Positions 1-5,398 of a DNA stretch of 5,811 bases are shown here, piece after piece (the first letter of the stretch is position 1; each line of letters begins with the position of its first letter). The notes under the pieces are model-generated. The model saw only the letters and a program-made list of their open reading frames with translations, searched no databases and was not told the origin of the DNA. The stretch is from positions 1-5,811 of the forward strand of contig CALGGP010000125.1 of assembly GCA_937915885.1 (NCBI GenBank), given 5' to 3'. Source of the stretch: an uncultured Selenomonadales bacterium (GTDB taxonomy: Bacteria > Bacillota > Negativicutes > Selenomonadales > Selenomonadaceae). Made by a program: the position numbers and the translations under genes.

Positions 1-627
1 GTCCTTAATTTTTTCGAGCGTCATAATTTCAAATTCTTCACCGTCTCTTCCGATGTTTCTGACATATCCGCAATTTGTTTTCGGTGATTTATATTTGAGC
101 AAAGTTTCGCAGGCTTTTTTGAAATTTAAGGGTCTGTGATTGCTTGCAGGATTATAAATGCAAATTACAAAATCTCCCTCGCAGGCAGCCTTCAATCTTT
201 TGTCAATTATTTCCCAATCCGTCATCAAATCGCTCAAACTTATGACAACATAATCATTCATTAACGGTGCGCCTAAAATAGAAGCCGCTGAATTTGCAGC
301 AGTAACTCCAGGGATAATTTTTATTTCTTGATTTGAATCTTTTGCAACTTCAAGCATTAAACCGGCCATTCCATATACGCCCGAATCACCGCTAGAAATT
401 AAAGCAACAGTTTTATTATGTTCCTTCGCAAATTTTAATGCCTGTTCACACCTTTCAAGCTCCTGTCTCATTCCGTTTGTAATGAAAACTTTATCAGGAA
501 AATAATCTTTAACGAGGTCAACATATTTTTTATAGCCGACAATAACATCGCAGCTCTTCAAAATTTCAAAGGCTTCGGAGGTCATTCCGTCAATTTTCCC
601 CGAGCCTGTTCCTACTACATAGATCAT
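1..627 (-). CDS. cobJ: precorrin-3B C17-methyltransferase (CobJ/CbiH), 3' end cut by window edge
   Basis: Translating the complement from ATG at 627 gives 209 residues without a stop, running off the left edge; the family is about 240 residues, so roughly 30 C-terminal residues are missing. It fits the tetrapyrrole methylase family and best the CobJ/CbiH branch, which methylates C17 from S-adenosylmethionine and contracts the corrin ring in cytoplasmic cobalamin synthesis. Seen: N-terminal VVGTGSG (4-10), TNGMRQE (70-76), the SSGDSGVYGMAG loop (78-89), PGVTAANSAAS (106-116), SLSDLMTDWE (130-139) and IYNPASNHRP (157-166). The ATG overlaps the trmFO stop as ATGA; an AAGGAG lies 14 bases upstream, long for independent initiation, so translational coupling is likely. 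The gene is AT-rich and uses AGA/AGG for Arg, unlike dprA and the topA homologue. Whether it belongs to the anaerobic or aerobic pathway cannot be told from this fragment. Confidence 0.93.
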   Translation of the reverse strand, partial: MIYVVGTGSGKIDGMTSEAFEILKSCDVIVGYKKYVDLVKDYFPDKVFITNGMRQELERCEQALKFAKEHNKTVALISSGDSGVYGMAGLMLEVAKDSNQEIKIIPGVTAANSAASILGAPLMNDYVVISLSDLMTDWEIIDKRLKAACEGDFVICIYNPASNHRPLNFKKACETLLKYKSPKTNCGYVRNIGRDGEEFEIMTLEKIKD

Positions 628-1931
628 AACGAATTAAAAAACTCCTTCATTGCAGTTAATGCTTTTTCACGAAAAATTTTTGCACGTTCAACTTTATTTT
701 TCACGCCTTTTAATTCAGGAAATAATCCGAGATTTATATTCATCGGTTGAAAATTTTCTTCGTCCGCCGTCGTGATGTAATGCGCCAACGCCCCGTGACA
801 CGTCTCGCTTGGAAATATTATCGGCTCCACTTCGCCGACCAGGCGCGCCCCGTTGATCCCCGCGATCAAGCCCGACGCCGCCGACTCCACATAGCCCTCG
901 ACGCCCGTAATTTGCCCCGCAAACATGATCGAAGGCTCCGCGCGGAGTTGGAACGTCGGCAATAAAACGCGCGGCGAATTGATGTAGGTGTTTCGATGCA
1001 TCACGCCGTAGCGGACGATCTCTAAATGCTCCAGCCCCGGGATCATCGAAAACACGCGCCGCTGCTCGCCCCACGTCAAATGCGTTTGAAAGCCGACGAT
1101 ATTGTAAAGCGTCGCCTCCCGATTGTCTTGACGCAGTTGCACGACCGCAAACGGCGTTTCATTCGTCGACGGATCGATCAGCCCGACGGGTTTCATCGGT
1201 CCGAACCGCATAGTATTTTTCCCACGCGACGCAAGCACTTCGATCGGCAGACAGCCCTCGAAAAAAATCTCCTGCTCGAATTCATGCGTCGGAGCTTTTT
1301 CCGCGTGAATCAGCGCCTGCCGAAATTTATGATACGTGTCGTGATCCATCGGGCAATTGATGTAAGCATCATCGCCGCCCTTGTCATACCTCGACGCTCG
1401 AAACGCACGAGTGAAGTCAATCGACTCCGCCGTGACGATCGGCGCCGCCGCGTCGTAAAAATAAAACGAATCGCCGCCCGTCAATTTTTTGATCTCATCA
1501 GCCAACGCTCCGTCCGTCAACGGTCCGCTCGCTATAATCAGCGGTCGGCTCAACTCGTCGAGGCTCGTCACTTCCCGATGTTCGATCTCGACGTTCGGGT
1601 GCGCGATCAATCGCTCGGTTATATATTGACTGAACAGCGTCCGATCGACCGCCAACGCTCCGCCCGCAGGCAACTTCGTCGCGTCCGCCGCTTGCATGAT
1701 TAACGAGTCGAGCCGCCTCATTTCTTCCTTCAGCACTCCGACCGCGTTGTCGAGCGACGCCCCGCGCAATGAATTACTGCAGACCAGCTCCGCGAACAGC
1801 GCCGTCTTATGTGCGGGCGTCGAGCGCACGGGACGCATCTCGATCAGTTTGACTTGCACGCCGCGATTCGCCGCCTGCCAAGCCGCCTCCGCTCCCGCCA
1901 GCCCCGCTCCAATTATCGTCAACTCACTCAT
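624..1931 (-). CDS. trmFO: methylenetetrahydrofolate-tRNA-(uracil-5-)-methyltransferase TrmFO
   Basis: This 435-residue protein is full length for TrmFO, the cytoplasmic FAD enzyme that makes 5-methyluridine at position 54 of tRNA using methylenetetrahydrofolate as carbon donor. Seen: dinucleotide-binding GAGLAGAEAA (8-17), ELVCSNSLRG (48-57), PAGGALAVDR (88-97), SRYDKGGDDAYINCP (180-194), FFEGCLPIE (223-231), RFGPMKPVGL (242-251), VQLRQDN (264-270), GVMHRNTYINSP (309-320), FAGQITGVEGYVESAASG (337-354) and FQPMNIN (394-400). Cys51 and Cys227 match the two catalytic cysteines (Cys53 and Cys226 in the Bacillus enzyme, from memory). The start overlaps the topA homologue's stop as ATGA, with AAGGTG 7 bases upstream. 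All expected motifs are present, so it looks functional. The oddity is composition: codons up to Asp390 are GC-rich, while those from Glu391 onward (about 761 to 624) are sharply AT-rich like cobJ. Confidence 0.97.
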   Translation of the reverse strand: MSELTIIGAGLAGAEAAWQAANRGVQVKLIEMRPVRSTPAHKTALFAELVCSNSLRGASLDNAVGVLKEEMRRLDSLIMQAADATKLPAGGALAVDRTLFSQYITERLIAHPNVEIEHREVTSLDELSRPLIIASGPLTDGALADEIKKLTGGDSFYFYDAAAPIVTAESIDFTRAFRASRYDKGGDDAYINCPMDHDTYHKFRQALIHAEKAPTHEFEQEIFFEGCLPIEVLASRGKNTMRFGPMKPVGLIDPSTNETPFAVVQLRQDNREATLYNIVGFQTHLTWGEQRRVFSMIPGLEHLEIVRYGVMHRNTYINSPRVLLPTFQLRAEPSIMFAGQITGVEGYVESAASGLIAGINGARLVGEVEPIIFPSETCHGALAHYITTADEENFQPMNINLGLFPELKGVKNKVERAKIFREKALTAMKEFFNSL

Positions 1932-3586
1932 GATTGCTCACCTTGATCGCTCCGCGCGGAATTTTTTTTGCGCCGCTCCTTGTACTGCCGCCGCACCTTC
2001 TCGAGTATTTTATTGATCGGATGATTTTCTCGCGTCGAGCATTTTTCGTTCGAGCAGTACAACATCGACGGACGATCCTTAAACGCGTGCACCAACATCG
2101 TCGAGCCGCACGCCGAACAAACTTTTTCTTGCGGCACGTCCCACGTCCAAAAATCACACGTCGGATATCGCCGACAACTGTAAAACGTCCGACGCCCCGT
2201 CAATATTTTCGCCGTCAAGTGATCCCCGCATTGCGGACAAAGCTCACTCAAAACCTCAACGTAAGGTTTCGTATTCTTGCACTCGGGATAGCCCGGGCAC
2301 GCCAAAAATTTGCCGTACCGCCCGCGCTTTATGATCATTCGACGCCCGCACTTGTCGCAAATTTCGTCGCTCTCGACCACCGGCGGCTCCTTCGGCTTCG
2401 GATTGTCGCCGAGTGACTTCATCGCCTCGTCATACGCCCGACTCAACGGCTCGTATGTCGCGCGCAACACCTCAAGCCGCGTCGATTGCCCGTTGCCCAC
2501 CGCTTTGATCCGCGCATTGAGCTCGACGAACGAGCGCGCGCTCAACAGCTCCCCAAAATATTTATCAAGCACCGTCAACGTCGCGCGCCCGAGTTCCGTC
2601 ATCGCATACCCTTCGCTCGAACGCTCCAGATAATTGCCCTTGACGAGCATGTTGATCGACGGCGAATACGTGTCCGACCAATTGACGCCGCGCCGCTCCA
2701 GCTCGAGCATCAGCGTAAAATCCGTCGGGCGATCCGTCGGACGCGCCTCCGTCGACCACGGAATTTTTCCCTCCCAAATTGCCTCGTACACCTTCAATTG
2801 ATGCGGCGTGAGCGATTCGCGCAGTTCCTCGGGCGCAAGTTGCGTCGTCGGCTCGAGCGGTTTCGACCGAAAATATTTGATCAGCCCCGAAAAATTTTTG
2901 TCGAATGTCAAGCCCTCGTAGAGCTGCTGAGCGATCAGCACGACACGCCCCGCCGAATAATTGAGATCGCGCGCCGCCCAAAGCTGCAACGTTTTTAGAG
3001 TGACGGGCGTCGGCTCGAGCGTCGGCGGCTCCGTCGGCTCGAATCGACTGATCAAGCGCAACAACAGCAATTGCATCGGATTGATCGACAGCCCGCGATA
3101 CACCGCGCACCACAAATACGGATTGAGGCTGTAAGTGAGCAGGCGTCGGAGGAGGCGCCGCGTCCAATATTTTTCGACGGCGCGCGGATTGAGCGCCCGC
3201 GCATTGTCGATCGCTTGACGAATGTCTTCTTTCGTGAGCGAACGCAACTCCACCCGACATTTCGACAGCGGATTGATGCCGAACAGTTCACAGTACTGCG
3301 CGGCAAGCGCCTCGCCCTCGGCGCACGGCTCGGTCGCGATGTAAATTCGCAACGCGTTGACTGTGTCGCGACGCAATTGCTTCAACAGTTCCGCCTTGCC
3401 GCGCACGGTGATCAATTTCGGCTCAAAATTATTTTCGGGGTCGATGCCCGATTGCGTTTTCGGCAGATTGCGCAAGAATCCGTCGGTCGATGTCACAGTG
3501 AACGCTCTGCCCAGCAATCGTCGCAATGCCCGCGCCTTCGCCGCCGTGTCTGTCAATATCAAAGTTTTCAACGGTTGTTTGGTCAT
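1928..3586 (-). CDS. TopA-like protein: type IA topoisomerase homologue with degraded TOPRIM site, shortened core and three zinc ribbons
   Basis: It occupies the usual topA position between dprA and trmFO but is 552 residues, against about 700-870 in typical bacterial TopA. The N-terminus aligns over the TOPRIM domain (8-93), then the QARR-like region (141-160) and the SAGRVQ region (167-179). The catalytic TOPRIM Glu is Asp13 (Lys17 kept), the DxDxE triad reads E86-P-C88-A-E90, the His of VGHIRDLP is Phe37, and SAGRVQ reads SINPMQ with Pro170 for Arg. The QQLYEG helix and tyrosine loop survive as GLIKYFRSKP, with Tyr238 and Arg240 kept. The stretches expected before residue 196 and after about 272 are nearly absent. 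These should form the hinge/arch domain. The EAHEAIRP motif is missing and GIGRPSTY reads GVNWSDTY. Three C4 zinc ribbons are intact: Cys410/413/430/436, 450/453/471/477 and 490/493/511/516. The start has GAGGGTGA just upstream, 6 bases after dprA. The fold is certain; I infer relaxation activity is lost. It is a TopA relative, function unknown. Confidence 0.9.
   Translation of the reverse strand: MTKQPLKTLILTDTAAKARALRRLLGRAFTVTSTDGFLRNLPKTQSGIDPENNFEPKLITVRGKAELLKQLRRDTVNALRIYIATEPCAEGEALAAQYCELFGINPLSKCRVELRSLTKEDIRQAIDNARALNPRAVEKYWTRRLLRRLLTYSLNPYLWCAVYRGLSINPMQLLLLRLISRFEPTEPPTLEPTPVTLKTLQLWAARDLNYSAGRVVLIAQQLYEGLTFDKNFSGLIKYFRSKPLEPTTQLAPEELRESLTPHQLKVYEAIWEGKIPWSTEARPTDRPTDFTLMLELERRGVNWSDTYSPSINMLVKGNYLERSSEGYAMTELGRATLTVLDKYFGELLSARSFVELNARIKAVGNGQSTRLEVLRATYEPLSRAYDEAMKSLGDNPKPKEPPVVESDEICDKCGRRMIIKRGRYGKFLACPGYPECKNTKPYVEVLSELCPQCGDHLTAKILTGRRTFYSCRRYPTCDFWTWDVPQEKVCSACGSTMLVHAFKDRPSMLYCSNEKCSTRENHPINKILEKVRRQYKERRKKNSARSDQGEQS
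3008..3043. repeat. three tandem 12-base units in the topA homologue
   Basis: The plus strand holds three consecutive 12-base units, each opening with CGTCGGC, at 3008-3019, 3020-3031 and 3032-3043. The first and third differ at one base; the middle one diverges in its last five. On the coding strand they give FEPT-EPPT-LEPT (residues 182-193), a Pro/Glu/Thr linker lying where a normal TopA would carry its first hinge-domain segment. Confidence 0.75.
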
Positions 3587-3592
3587 TCAAAA

Positions 3593-4738
3593 TCACCCTC
3601 GGGAGTAGCAGCCGTGCTCATCAGTCATCACCAATCCTTTTAATTCGAGTGTCAACAATGCATTCAAAATTTCCGACGGCGTCAAAATTTTTTCGGAGGC
3701 GCCGTCCGCTTTCATCAACAGCCCGTCGAGATCGAGCGGTTGATCGTCGACGAGCGCATACACCAGCGCCTCGTCGCCCTCGAGTTGAGGCTCCGCGCGG
3801 CGTTTAATTTCTTTTCGATTGATTTTTTTCGACTCTCGAGCGATTGTCGGCGCCTCATCTCGTCGCTCAATTTCATTTGGATCGAACAGATTTAAAATAT
3901 CGTCGGCATTTCGCGCCAACAGCGCTCCGCGTCGAATCAGCTCATTGCAGCCCCGACTTTTTTCCGCAAACACCGAGCCGGGCACCGCAAATAATTTTCG
4001 TCCGTACTCGAGTGCGTGTTGAGCGGTGTTGAGCGCGCCGCTCGTTTCGCCCGCCTCGACGACGACCACGCCTCTCGACAGCCCCGCGATGATCCGATTG
4101 CGCCGAGGAAATTGTCCGGGGAGCGGATGCATCTTCGGCGGATATTCTGAGATCACCGCGCCATTTTCGATTATCTGATCGAACATTCGACTGTTTCTGA
4201 TCGAATACAAAAATTCGATCCCGCAACCGAGCACCGCCACGGTCCGTCCGCCCTCGAGCGCGCCGCGATGTGCAAACGTATCAATGCCGTGGGCGCCGCC
4301 GCTGACGATCGTGATGCCCTCGCGCGCCAATTCCTTTGCGATTCTCAACGCCGCTCTCTCGCCGTAAGGAGTGATCTCGCGCGTGCCGACGATTGAAATT
4401 CTCGGCGCCGACGGTTGGAGCGTGCCCTTGTAATAAAAGATCAACGGCGCGTCATCGATCGCCTTCAACTCGTCGGGATAATCGTCGTCGTCGCGCCCGC
4501 ACACTCCGATCCCCTTCGCCTCGCAACGCGTCATGATTTCCTCCGCCATATGCGGGAATTTTTGACGCAGGCTCACCAACGAGCGCACAATTTTTTCGGA
4601 CAATCCGACCTCGAGCAAATCATCTTCGGACGCCGACCACGCCTCCCGCGCCGATCCGAAATGTTTGATCAACATCATCGCGCGCTTGGAGCCGATTTGA
4701 TCGACCGATGTCAGCGCCGCCGCAAAATATTTTTCCAT
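3593..4738 (-). CDS. dprA: DNA-processing protein DprA
   Basis: With the start at 4738 it has 381 residues, normal for DprA (Smf), the cytoplasmic protein that binds incoming single-stranded DNA and loads RecA during natural transformation. An N-terminal helical (SAM/HhH-like) region covers about 1-65. The Rossmann-like core shows IVGTREITPYG (116-126), SGGAHGIDTFAHRGAL (146-161), VLGCGI (169-174), SEYPP (197-201), PGQFPRRNRIIAGLS (207-221) and EAGETSGAL (228-236). After a basic linker (about 303-316), residues 320-381 look like the C-terminal winged helix. The frame stays open 25 codons further up, but that extension contains a strong promoter, no family-like residues, and is unneeded because AAGGGCGGTGG lies just before the ATG at 4738. 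It is first in the operon with the topA homologue, trmFO and cobJ. All core motifs look intact. DprA is also found in bacteria not known to be transformable, so competence is not proven. Confidence 0.96.
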   Translation of the reverse strand: MEKYFAAALTSVDQIGSKRAMMLIKHFGSAREAWSASEDDLLEVGLSEKIVRSLVSLRQKFPHMAEEIMTRCEAKGIGVCGRDDDDYPDELKAIDDAPLIFYYKGTLQPSAPRISIVGTREITPYGERAALRIAKELAREGITIVSGGAHGIDTFAHRGALEGGRTVAVLGCGIEFLYSIRNSRMFDQIIENGAVISEYPPKMHPLPGQFPRRNRIIAGLSRGVVVVEAGETSGALNTAQHALEYGRKLFAVPGSVFAEKSRGCNELIRRGALLARNADDILNLFDPNEIERRDEAPTIARESKKINRKEIKRRAEPQLEGDEALVYALVDDQPLDLDGLLMKADGASEKILTPSEILNALLTLELKGLVMTDEHGCYSRG

Positions 4739-4766
4739 CGCCACCGCCCTTACGATTAGCCGCTTA

Positions 4767-4795
4767 TTTATATTAGAAACGCGCGCGCTTGTCAA
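4767..4795 (-). promoter_or_regulatory. sigma70/sigmaA-type promoter of the dprA operon
   Basis: On the minus strand TTGACA (4795-4790, all six consensus bases) is followed after exactly 17 bases by TATAAA (4772-4767, five of six). Transcription would begin near 4760, leaving an untranslated leader of about 22 bases that carries AAGGGCGGTGG before the dprA ATG. This decides the dprA start at 4738 rather than 4813. Confidence 0.88.
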
Positions 4796-4802
4796 CAGCA
4801 AA

Positions 4803-4880
4803 TCACTCGACAAAAATATCGTCGTAGAAGGAATAAAACGCCGCCGCCAAAATCATCAGCCACAAAAAAATATCGCCCAT
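4803..4880 (-). CDS. small ORF, 25-residue acidic hydrophobic peptide upstream of dprA
   Basis: ATG at 4880 to TGA at 4803 encodes 25 residues beginning MGDIFLWLMIL. Residues 4-19 are an unbroken hydrophobic and aromatic stretch (IFLWLMILAAAFYSFY), enough for a short membrane segment; it is flanked by Asp3 and by Asp20 and Asp21, and the peptide ends in Glu. There is no Lys or Arg, so net charge is about -4. GGGGGT lies 6 bases before the ATG, and an extended -10 (4907-4915) sits about 27 bases upstream, so the leader would be about 20 bases, much like dprA's. The stop is 7 bases before the -35 of the dprA promoter. I do not recognise the peptide. It could be a small membrane protein, a leader peptide, or chance; promoter plus ribosome site plus hydrophobicity together favour translation. 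Function unknown. Confidence 0.5.
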   Translation of the reverse strand: MGDIFLWLMILAAAFYSFYDDIFVE

Positions 4881-4906
4881 CGTCGCACCCCCAAAAATTT
4901 TTTTAG

Positions 4907-4915
4907 ATTGTAGCA
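4907..4915 (-). promoter_or_regulatory. extended -10 promoter, leftward (small ORF, possibly reading into dprA)
   Basis: The minus strand reads TGCTACAAT at 4915-4907: a TGn extension followed by TACAAT (five of six). No good -35 is present at 16-18 bases upstream, which extended -10 promoters tolerate. The start site would be near 4900, and the transcript leads directly into the 4880-4803 ORF and could read on to dprA. Confidence 0.55.
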
Positions 4916-4930
4916 CAAAGGCGCGGGCTG

Positions 4931-4939
4931 TGCTATAAT
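4931..4939 (+). promoter_or_regulatory. extended -10 promoter of folB
   Basis: TGCTATAAT at 4931-4939 is a perfect TATAAT with a TGn extension. The base run 16-18 upstream (around 4910-4917) has no recognisable TTGACA. The start site is expected near 4946, giving a leader of about 27 bases that includes GGGAG (4959-4963) nine bases before the folB ATG. Confidence 0.75.
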
Positions 4940-4972
4940 CGGCAAGAAATTTTCGTTCGGGAGTGTTGACGA

Positions 4973-5332
4973 ATGACGAAGGTACGCATTCACAATATGA
5001 TGTTTTACGGCTTCCACGGCTACTACGAGTACGAGCGCGAGCAGGGGCAGAAATTTTTCTTCGACGTGGAGCTGACGACGCACGACGACAAGGCGATCGA
5101 TACGGACAACATCAACGACGGGGTTGACACGGCGCGAGTGTATGACATCGTCAAAGAGGCGGCGGAAAATCATCGCTTCCAACTGTTGGCGGCATTGGGC
5201 GGTCACATCGCGGACAAACTGCTCGAGAGGATGTCGCACGTTGACGAGGTGACGGTGAAAATTCGTAAGCCGTCGGTGCCGATCTCGGGTCCGATCGACT
5301 ACGTTGAAGTTGAGGTCAATCGTCAAAGGTAA
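4973..5332 (+). CDS. folB: FolB-family protein (dihydroneopterin aldolase-like, T-fold), altered active site
   Basis: The 119 residues match the length and pattern of dihydroneopterin aldolase, the octameric cytoplasmic T-fold enzyme that cleaves 7,8-dihydroneopterin to 6-hydroxymethyl-dihydropterin and glycolaldehyde in folate synthesis. Seen: FYGFHGYYEYEREQGQKF (11-28), a VDTARVYDIV segment (51-60), LLAALGGHIAD (71-81) and VTVKIRKPSVPI (93-104). Compared with the Staphylococcus enzyme (numbering from memory), Glu22 corresponds to Glu21 and Lys100 to Lys99, both kept. Tyr54 falls on Thr53, and the pterin-anchoring Glu74 on Ala73. The usual IPGH reads ISGP. The ATG is supported by GGGAG nine bases upstream and a TATAAT promoter. 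The gene diverges from the dprA block and is followed by a terminator. Family assignment is firm; aldolase activity is doubtful, and a different pterin or other ligand is possible. Confidence 0.85.
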   Translation: MTKVRIHNMMFYGFHGYYEYEREQGQKFFFDVELTTHDDKAIDTDNINDGVDTARVYDIVKEAAENHRFQLLAALGGHIADKLLERMSHVDEVTVKIRKPSVPISGPIDYVEVEVNRQR

Positions 5333-5355
5333 TTGGTTTTCGACGAACAGCAATG

Positions 5356-5381
5356 AGGGAGGCGGAGGAGCCTCCCTTTTT
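5356..5381 (+). terminator. intrinsic terminator after folB
   Basis: AGGGAGGC (5356-5363) pairs perfectly with GCCTCCCT (5370-5377) around the loop GGAGGA, and a run of five T covers 5377-5381. It begins 24 bases after the folB stop. The yraN ribosome site starts only four bases beyond it, so transcription of yraN from the folB promoter would depend on readthrough. Confidence 0.9.
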
Positions 5382-5398
5382 AGTAAGGGTGATGCGGC

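Larger units (their letters stand above)
4907..4939. repeat. inverted repeat carrying mirrored promoters
   Basis: ATTGTAGCACA (4907-4917) and TGTGCTATAAT (4929-4939) are reverse complements except for one base, with an 11-base GC-rich spacer between them. Each arm read outward is an extended -10 element (TGCTAYAAT). The centre-to-centre spacing also fits a dimeric repressor site, so an operator is an alternative or additional role. Confidence 0.8.

Noticed and set aside
1026..1703. 225-codon open frame on the plus strand
   Set aside because: It is antisense to well-conserved trmFO, its Arg/His-rich translation resembles no protein, and it has no ribosome site; it arises from the high-GC codon pattern of the real gene.
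1928..3586. Treating the topA homologue as a pseudogene or sequencing artefact
   Set aside because: The 552-codon frame has no internal stop, keeps all zinc-ribbon cysteines and overlaps its neighbour's start; frameshift errors would not give matched domain losses with conserved sequence on both sides.
3071..3643. 190-codon open frame on the plus strand
   Set aside because: It lies opposite the start of the topA homologue and the end of dprA, with low-complexity Arg-rich translation and no start signals, so it is a shadow frame.
4856..5353. 165-codon open frame on the minus strand opposite folB
   Set aside because: It would cover the folB promoter and gene on the wrong strand, has no ribosome site, and folB is clearly the coding frame.
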